From contig JALJCO010009114.1 in NCBI GenBank assembly GCA_023101725.1, positions 62,001 through 126,000 of the forward strand: DNA of 64,000 bases. Reading direction: 5' to 3'. Numbering within the stretch: the stretch's first letter is position 1; each line of letters begins with the position of its first letter. Positions 57,001 to 64,000 of this stretch are shown piece after piece. The DNA is from Atherinomorus stipes (Eukaryota > Chordata > Actinopteri > Atheriniformes > Atherinidae). The translations under genes were made by a program, and so were the position numbers. The notes below the pieces were generated by a model. That model made no database searches. It was not told the origin of the DNA and saw nothing but the letters and a program-made list of their open reading frames with translations.

Positions 57001-57899
57001 CTGTACATGATTGCTGCACTAACGGGGTCTTACGATAAGGTCTCTGTAGCCCTCTGGCGCCACCCACTCCACCATCTCCTGCTGCTGCATGTTGTCACGT
57101 GAGGAAGTTCACAGCTCAAGGCGCATACCTGCTGGGCACTACTCTCCTCATCAAATATTTTTCCATCTATATATGCACAAACTACATTGTCAAGTTACAT
57201 CAAGCTGCATGCCTTCAGACCCACTCGTCAGCTGAGCACAGACTCTGGTGAACAACTTATCTTCATCCCCAGTGCAAAAACAGTGTGTTGCTTTGTCAGA
57301 TCACATTATGGTGGGCATAGGCAGTCATACATTAGTTACATGAGGCATAAAGAATCTTTGATTCCAGCAGCCACTTCCATCTCCCAAGGAGCCCCTCCTT
57401 CTCCAGAAGTAGCTGGCAAACCTTAAGTGCAATAATCCAGGAAAAGGTAGGTTTTTTTCACTTCTGTCTGATTACAAACCCAATTGGGATCCAACAGTTA
57501 GACATTCAAGGAGAAGAATTGCCAATGGGCTGTAATCCCACGTACACAAAATATGGATTGTGTGATAGCTCATCATTATGTTCAAGCCAACAATGGCTCT
57601 GCAACATCTCTGAAGTTCTGATATGTTTTATATTATCTTTCTCTATGTTCTACTGGCTAACTTGTGATGTGTTTTCACTTTTTTATTGTATGTAAGCTTT
57701 AGAGAGCATTGATAGACAACACATACATACAGTATGTACGTTAGCTCCACCTCTACCTTGTCTCAATGAATGGGCTTCTGGCATGGTCTTCCAATGCCTC
57801 CAATGAGCACCTCCTTTTGCTCATCTATAAATGTTTGCCTGGTTGCAGTGTTTAGTAAAGACTCTGACAAAGACACTTTTGGTGTTAAACGTAGCAAAT
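54063..57899. other. Longest repeat-poor stretch
   Basis: About 3.8 kb without any transposon end or paired repeat that I can find. A 164-aa minus-strand open frame (55156-55650) overlaps a second one in another phase (55241-55480); neither has a recognisable domain. AT-rich homeobox-type motifs occur, for example GTAATTAATCATCTCATTGG at 54734-54753 and GAGATTAATAGC at 54759-54770. If any part of this window is conserved non-coding DNA, this is the best candidate by inference. Confidence 0.4.
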
Positions 57900-58570
57900 A
57901 CAATACGTTGCCATTTTAATTCCGGCAGAGGTTCCACATCGTCCGCTCCGCTCTGACACCAGCCCTCTGCCCTGCTTCGGTCCACCCAGATAAAAATATG
58001 GACCAACTCTATTTTCTGGTCTGCCCAAGTCCAGCCGGACCAAGCTGCATAATTCAGATTGCACCAAACAGGAAAGAGAGCAAGAGCAATTTCCGGAATT
58101 TCAAATGAAATCATTATCTGATCGTTTAGGCTACTTCTGATACATTGTTGTCTACTGATATTCACATTCCTTGTAATAGGCCTACATCTAGAGTGAATAC
58201 GAGTACGTGGGCTGATACTAATTAAAATGGATTTACTTAATATGATTTTATATAAGACATCCTTCAATAGCCTTAATAAATTGTGTTGTGTGTGTAATAA
58301 ACTGAAGTATTACCAAACTGTAAAGCAGGCTTTTTAGCATTTTGTGGCCCATGTATGAAGGTTATTCTATGAAACTATCCACTGAATCATATCGGTATAC
58401 TTTATTTTGATTGGCGCAAATGGTGTGACTGCTTGTCGCATGACAAGTAGAACGTGTGCTCCGTCGTGCTTCCTTCAGGTCCTGCAGCTTGACGAAGTGG
58501 AGCGATGCTCATGCAGTGCCGTTGACGGCCGCAGTCAGTCCGGAGCAGGTCCGGAGCAGAATGGAACGGA
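57900..58570. repeat. Possible degraded transposon, CGGTCCGCTCC/CGGAGCAGG motifs
   Basis: 57900-57990 on the complement has GGGCAGAGGGCTGG and GGAGCGGACGATGTGGAACC. 58510-58570 has GTCCGGAGCAGGTCCGGAGC and GGAACGGAGTG. These flank 500 bp of AT-rich DNA and may be opposite ends of one element, but I could not align them convincingly. Frames here are domain-free. Confidence 0.3.
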
Positions 58571-58654
58571 GTGCACACACATTTTCTGGAATCTGGGGGT
58601 TAATAATGTTTTAAACCATCTTGTACAGAACAGTGCAGCTTCTGCAGCGACTTG

Positions 58655-59068
58655 ATTACTACTGGAGGATGGACAAATCATTCTTCCGCAACCTCTTCCT
58701 TTCTTTGGCATTATGATGATAGTAGAGACTCCCAGCTGACACACCAAAGTTGCTCATACAGTAGCCGTTCATGTCAGATGAAATCATGTGACTGGAAGGC
58801 CTCAGCATATGATTAATGCCATATTTAATACTCATGAAACCATTTGGTGAACCTTTGTACACTACACATGGAAGCATTGTCACATTTTAAGTCCACTCTC
58901 ATTTAGAAAGGAATGCTTCATTGTTGGACAAAGGCAGCCCCTCAAAACAGCTTTGTATTGATTTGCAGTGACTCTTCTCTCTAAGGGGACATGTGAACCC
59001 AAACCATGCCAGCAAAATGTCCCAGACAGCATAAAAGAGCAATCAAATCCACTGACTGTGGGGGTCAC
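58655..59068 (-). pseudogene. Second Tc1/mariner transposase remnant
   Basis: On the minus strand the frame at 59068-58880 contains GTFCWHGLGSHVPLERRVTA followed by NQYKAVL and PTMKHSFLNESGL. The next frame (58883-58659) contains SPNGFMSIKYGINHMLRPSS. They line up, in order and in different phases, with the C-terminal half of a fish Tc1-like transposase (GxFxWHGLGPLVPLEGRVTA, NQYKxVL, EWFDEYxNDVNHM, WPSQSPDLNP). The catalytic blocks WSDE and FQDDN are absent or mutated beyond recognition (here LKM* then TMLPCV). It is clearly unrelated in lineage to the element at 6268. Confidence 0.75.
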
Positions 59069-61014
59069 TGGTTCAAGCAGAAAGCATATGTCACTTTAGT
59101 AACCGCTCCTATTGAAATGCTCTCCAGCTCAGACATTTCTTTGACGGAAGTTCCAGCCATTCATATCCTAACAATAAACTGCGCTTGAGTGTCACTCAAA
59201 TCGTTTCCTCCTTCCATCATGTTACAAAATAGAATTAATTGAGCCATATGTCAGGTTACATGACAGGATGCAAATTGTATAATTGTACTAGTATGTGTAC
59301 ACTCCAGATAATGTTGTCAAACTTGGGTAAAGAGACCGCTTGAACCACAGATTCGTCATCATCAATTGACATGGACAGAACCCCAGATGCCCTTGAACGC
59401 TGAGGAAAGACTTCGTGACTGCAAATACATTTCACTTTTGAACTTTGATATTGTGCAACGAAGACGGCAGTCAATGCCTCGTTCTACTGATTGCTGATTA
59501 AGTAATACCCCTGGGACACAAGCTTCCTCTGAATCTGTCTCCAACTTAAACATCCCAATGGAAGTCTTACGGGGTGATAAAAGAAAAGGTTCCCTAAAGT
59601 GGACAGACGTCCCAATCACTTTAGCTCTGGGAACTGTTACTTAGCTAATTATGCAAAAAGGAAAGAAAGGGAAAAAAAACAGATGGATCAAAAGCATCTT
59701 AGAATGCCTTAGATTCATAACGTTTTCTTAGATGGTAAGTCGGGAAGGGTGTAGACGAGTGAGGCTTGAACAAGCATTTATCCTTCTTTCCCCATAAATC
59801 TTCTCTTCATGCTTGACTGTTAAAAAAAAAAAAAAAAAAAGAGTTCAGCTTTCATGTGTCAAACAATATCTTCACATGTTGCTGATTTAACCACATACCA
59901 AAAGCCAAGTTTCTAAATAGGACCGTTGCTCCACTCATAGTTTGTGAAAAGAACAAAATCTTGTCATTTACCTTGAGTGATGCCTTGACTGCGGGCAGAC
60001 TGAAATCACTCACTTTTAGCTCTGCTCTGGCCTTCTCGAGATAAAGACTCCAAAGTCAACCTGCCCTCTACTGATCACTGATTCTAAGCCACTTTTATCC
60101 TCACTCAAGTGACCAGGAATCTAAACCAGAGGTCCATTCTTCCAACCCCACAAAAGACAGCTGAATGCTTAACCTTCAGCTTGAGTGTTATATTGAGCTT
60201 AACTCTGCAAAGATTACATATTCACATCAAGAAAAGCTGCAGTGGAAAAAAAAAGAAAATCACTTAAGCCCCCGAAAAATTCCATACTATGCTGAATTGT
60301 TCTGAAAAGCACCATTCTTAAAGATGGTCTGATGCTACATTTATATTTACAGCACACCTTTCATATAGTGTTACCATTTGCCTGTGTGACCTAAAGATAT
60401 CACAGAAACTAATATCTGCTTTGGCATAAAATGTACTGTACACATTCATTTTCCCATCAGGGAGAAACCTATTGATTTTTTAAACCTGACTTTCCTTGAA
60501 AGCCACTTGAGTTTAAACTTTGCCTTTTCTGGTGGCACCTTGCCTTATTTTTAGCTCCCTGGAATAAGAAAAAAAGCCTTTTTCTTTCCTCTGAGGTAAA
60601 ATGAAGTGATACAGAAATGCATGTTGGAAACAGTATCAGATAGACATTTAATCCTTTTTTTTTTTTTTTTTTTTTCCCAGCCATGATTGGACAGCCTTTC
60701 TGCTGCTTTTGACTGTTGGGAAGGATTCGGTTGAAACAGATAAAAAACTGAGAACTGAGTGTAATTTACAGCAAAACTCGGTCTAAAAGTCATCATCAAG
60801 TACCAAATGCTTAACCTTTGTAAGTTTGAAATTGGCTGTTAAAAGTCAGCACTTCACGGGTCCAGAAACGGAAAGGACAGTCTGCCTGAGATGCATGATT
60901 CACAGTTGGTGGCAGCTGGTAGTTGAGACAGGGAAGTATAAAACTGTGAACCTGAGAAATCTGAAGGGAAGCAGGGGGTATGCTCCAGAGACTGGAATAT
61001 AACTAATTGGTTTC
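59069..61014. other. Repeat-poor non-coding stretch
   Basis: No gene supported. Sequence upstream of the transposase remnant may include more of that element, but I cannot recognise it. Poly(A) at 59822-59840 and a T tract at 60654-60675 are present. Minus-strand open frames over 60469-60799 are driven by the T tract. Confidence 0.4.
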
Positions 61015-61024
61015 ATGGTTTCAT

Positions 61025-61658
61025 AGAGCCGGAAAAGAGTAGAGTGTCCTCTTTGGGTCGGGGGTGTGGTCCTGCCCCAAGTTGAGGAGTAGAAGTATCT
61101 TGGGGTCATGTCCACAAGTGAGGGAAGAATGGACTGGGAGACTGACAGACGGATCGGTGCGGCGTCTGCTGTGATGCGGACTCTGCATCGGTCTGTTGCG
61201 GTGAAGAAGGAGCTGAGCCAGAAGGTGAAGCTCTTGATTCACTGGTTGATCTACGTTCCTATCCTCGCCTATGGTCACAAGCTGTGGGTAGTGACTGAAA
61301 GAACAAAATCGCAGGTACAAGCCGACATAAGTTTCAGGGGTGGCCAGGCTCTCCCTTAGAAATAGGCTGAGAAGCTCGGTCATCCAGGAGGGGCTCAAAG
61401 TAGAGCCACTGCTCCTCTGCATCACGAGGGGCCAGATGAGGTGGATGTGTATTCGGTCAGGATGTCTCCTGGATGCCTCCCTGGTCAGGTGTTCTGGGCA
61501 CGTTCGGGACAAGACCCTGGGGAAAGCCCTGGACATGCTGGAGGGACTAGATCTCTCAGCTGGCCGGGGACACCTTGGGGGGGGGGTCTGTCTGGGCTTC
61601 CTTTTTTAGGCAGCTGCCCCGTGACCTGACTTCGGATAAGCGGCAAGAAAATAAATAG
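61025..61658 (+). mobile_element. 5'-truncated LINE, reverse transcriptase 3' end
   Basis: The plus strand encodes, with frameshifts, SRKRVECPLWVG, then KYLGVMSTSEGRMDWETDRR and IGAASAVMRTLHRSVAVKKE. It continues through LIYVPILAYGHKLWVVTERT and SLRNRLRSSVIQEGLKVEPL to VRMSPGCLPGQVF. These follow the C-terminal part of the reverse transcriptase of a fish non-LTR retrotransposon, a family very common in fish and probably of the L2/CR1 or a related clade. It ends with AAGCGGCAAGAAAATAAATA, a short 3' tail. A perfect ATGGTTTCAT occurs at 61015-61024 and 61659-61668, a target-site duplication that marks a 5'-truncated insertion. All frames are broken. Confidence 0.85.
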
Positions 61659-61848
61659 ATGGTTTCATGAAATTATTACAGTTCACGGGCAAGGTATGTT
61701 TTTCTAATTATTGCTAATCACTGCTTCATTTCTATAAAGGAATATTCCTTTTCTTTTCAAATAAGGGTTGTGGTAAGTACATTTTAGTTGCCAGTATTAA
61801 AATTACTGTAGACAGCAGTGAAAGTGGCCTCAGTCTGTAGAATCAGTT

Positions 61849-62004
61849 ACACTAAGAAAAAAAGCTTGTAATTTTACAGTAAATTACTGGCAGCTATTTT
61901 GGCAGTATTTTATTGTAAATTTACATGATATAAACTGCATTTTCACAGTACCTTACTGTTAAAGTACAAAAAGTCAGAAAATTTACTGAAATTTGTAAGA
62001 GTGT
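61849..62004. mobile_element. MITE with ACACT...TTTACAGTAAATT ends
   Basis: The left end is ACACTAAGAAAAAAAGCTTG followed by TAATTTTACAGTAAATTACT. The complement of the right end is ACACTCTTACAAATTTCAGT followed by AAATTTTC. The interior repeats TTACAGTAAATT and TTTACTG units. It is a 156-bp element of a fish family recognisable by its TTACTGTAAA repeats. Confidence 0.7.
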
Positions 62005-62230
62005 AGGAATTCTAATTGAACTCAGCGAAGAGCGAACAGTTCTACAGTGATTATGAATCTCATTTTTGCATCAGGTTGTTATTGACTTTTTTCTAAACTT
62101 AAGACAGTGAAGCAATGAATTGTTATGCAAATGCAATACATTGACCAGCCATGTTGCAAAGCTACTCATATGTTCTCCAGTTTAAAAACTGTCTGCAGAA
62201 GAGATGCAGTTTGAATATCATTATACAATA

Positions 62231-62275
62231 TCAGTTACCAGTCAAAAGTCTGGACACACCTGCTGTACCCATTCA
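62231..62275 (+). mobile_element. Tc1/mariner terminal fragment
   Basis: CAGTTACCAGTCAAAAGTCT followed by GGACACACCTGCTGTACCCA and TTCAAAT. This matches the terminal style of a fish Tc1 family (CCAGTCAAAAGTTTGGACACACC). No transposase or second end was found. Confidence 0.75.
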
Positions 62276-64000
62276 AATTTAATGCATAGGTGCGAGTGGG
62301 TAGAACACATTTCTTTTTTAGTAATGCTTGTGTTGAACATGAAACTTTGCTCTTCTGTAGTCCCCTTGTAGGTAGCCGCTAGCTTAGTTTAGGATTACTC
62401 TATTCATCCAAACTAAGAGTGCTGTGACCTTCTTTGACTGCAACTGAAGCCTCTGCTGTGATTCTTTTATGTTCCCGGTGAAAGATGGCCAATGTTAAAG
62501 AACTGTAAGATAGTTTATCATGGCAAAAAATGTTCACTTTACGTCAGTTGGAGAGCTTCCATAACCACTATTCTCACAGTTGTGTGGACAAACGGGGTCA
62601 GTGACAACTGTGTACAAACTAAAGCAGACCTGATAAATGCAAATGAAAGGAAAGTGCAACTTTGTGAATTCAAAGAAAGAAGTGAACTTTGTTGAAGCCT
62701 TGTCTGTGTGATGAGGCCTTAAACCTGTATCATCGCTTCATGGATCTGGGAGGAAAGATGCAGCATAAGAACAGATAACACAAGAATTTTAATGTTTAAA
62801 TAAGCAGCAAACCAGTGAACTTGGGTTAACACAGCAATCAATTATCAATATATCTACTCATAAAACCTACTTTTACAATAATGTGAGGCTAGAATACGTT
62901 TTTTTCATCACAGCTGCAGCCTAAAAACATACATTAACATTAATACATCAAACATAATATCATAGCCAAGTTCATCACATACTGGTCACACAGTGTATAG
63001 TTGCCTTAAATGTGACCACTCAGCCACACTTACACATTTACAAAAAAAGAAAAAAAAAAAAGGCCTTCAGATAAATTGGCTGCCCTTGGTTATACGTGTA
63101 ATTCACTGTGTCAGTATTATCTATATGTCTTTTTATGGCAGTTTTATGACCATCTATTAAGAACCTGTTAGAATATTTAAATCTAAACCAAAGCGGAGGA
63201 CATTCCCAAATGTTCACATCATTACACATAACCTCAATAGAAACAAGTCAAACAATGTAAACTTATTTTAGCTCCGCTTCTTGTCTCATTGTGGTTGTTT
63301 TGGAAGCTGTTTTATCTTAAAAACTTCTGACAGCGATTCAAGCTGAAGCTCTTACAACAAACATCTGTCAAACTTCTGATCTTTTGTAGGCGTAGTATTG
63401 CTTTAGGATTGTGAATGTTTCACATGACAGAATTATTTAAATAGTCTGTCATTAAACGGTGTCTCTACTCAGAACTGTGTTGACAGCAAAATCAACAATG
63501 ACTCAGGAGATTTTTCATTTTTTTGTCATCAATCTGCATTTTACTTAAAGCTTCAAAATTAAATTTGCATAAGTTAAGTCCTGGTTTTATTTAGTATTCT
63601 GATATTAAAATGTAGTCAGTGGTATTTTAAAGCACTTGGAGACTAATTAATAATTGTTTGGATGTGGGCAGTGGCATGGATCCAGCGGTGCTGCTCTTGC
63701 CTTCAGAAAACTGACCTTTGTCCCTGTGCTGTGAACTGGCACAGTGTAGATGAGTGTTGTTTAAAGTGTGTGTCACAACCCGCCCCGGGGTCATGGGCGG
63801 TTTGAATATGTTGCCAAGAGGGCTACCATCAAAAAACTGAGAAAATATCCATCTGTTACGAAATGTTAAATACTGATTAAGTTATAATACACAGAACAAG
63901 AGGACTTTTGAGCAGTTAACATGTCAAGTGCTCACACGGATTAATTTCAAACCAAACCCCAAATATTCTATAAATGTATACAAGTTCAACCATTAAAACA
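62276..64000. other. Non-coding to end of window
   Basis: AT-rich. The open frames at 62492-62695 (+) and 63038-63229 (-) have no domain. A short CCCGCCCCGGGG patch at 63781-63792 is locally GC-rich. Nothing else is supported. Confidence 0.4.

Noticed and set aside
61021..61536. 171-aa minus-strand frame
   Set aside because: It is the antisense shadow of the LINE reverse-transcriptase remnant on the plus strand.
1..64000. CRISPR array, operon or prokaryotic defence system
   Set aside because: No evenly spaced repeats with unique spacers and no dense co-directional genes. Everything points to a vertebrate genome.

Overview
The window looks like teleost fish nuclear DNA, probably percomorph, although the lineage call is weak. 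The reasons are its repeat families: several TTAA-flanked non-autonomous DNA transposons typical of fish, foldback elements, Tc1/mariner and hAT debris, tRNA-derived SINEs whose tails resemble fish SINE tails, and a 5'-truncated LINE of a kind common in fish. Base composition is AT-rich, with no operon structure and no dense coding. Family names come from memory of typical sequences; no database was searched.

I find no intact host gene. Nearly all open frames are short and lack known domains, and those with recognisable protein similarity are transposon remains. These are a Tc1/mariner transposase near 6.5-7.3 kb (+), a second one near 58.7-59.1 kb (-), a hAT-type BED zinc finger near 53.8 kb (+), and a LINE reverse-transcriptase C-terminal region near 61.0-61.7 kb (+). 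The window is best read as intergenic or long-intron sequence.

Layout. 0-6 kb: mostly single-copy-looking sequence with one large foldback element (1740-2413). 6-12.1 kb: a nested Tc1/hAT region and hAT fragments. 13.8-17.1 kb: SINE-like repeats and a TTAA element carrying a strange GC- and A-rich insert. 18-22.6 kb: a pair of diverged direct repeats and a near-perfect palindromic MITE. 24.7-39.2 kb: six more TTAA-flanked elements, two of them sharing one TTAA. 42.4-48.9 kb: nested families, including foldback-in-foldback and SINE-in-transposon-in-hAT. 49.5-50.7 kb: a three-layer nest of repeat, LTR-like insert and SINE. 52.5-54 kb: nested MITE plus hAT remnant. 54-57.9 kb: repeat-poor, a plausible place for conserved non-coding sequence. 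58.6-62.3 kb: Tc1 and LINE remains.

The most distinctive signal is the set of TTAA-bounded elements. Eight are essentially complete and one is a fragment. They fall into at least five families, two of which are present as paired copies. One pair shares a short, very basic reading frame that is open and has the same ATG in both copies. Element boundaries could be read from the sequence because target duplications, inverted ends and paired copies could be compared inside the window.
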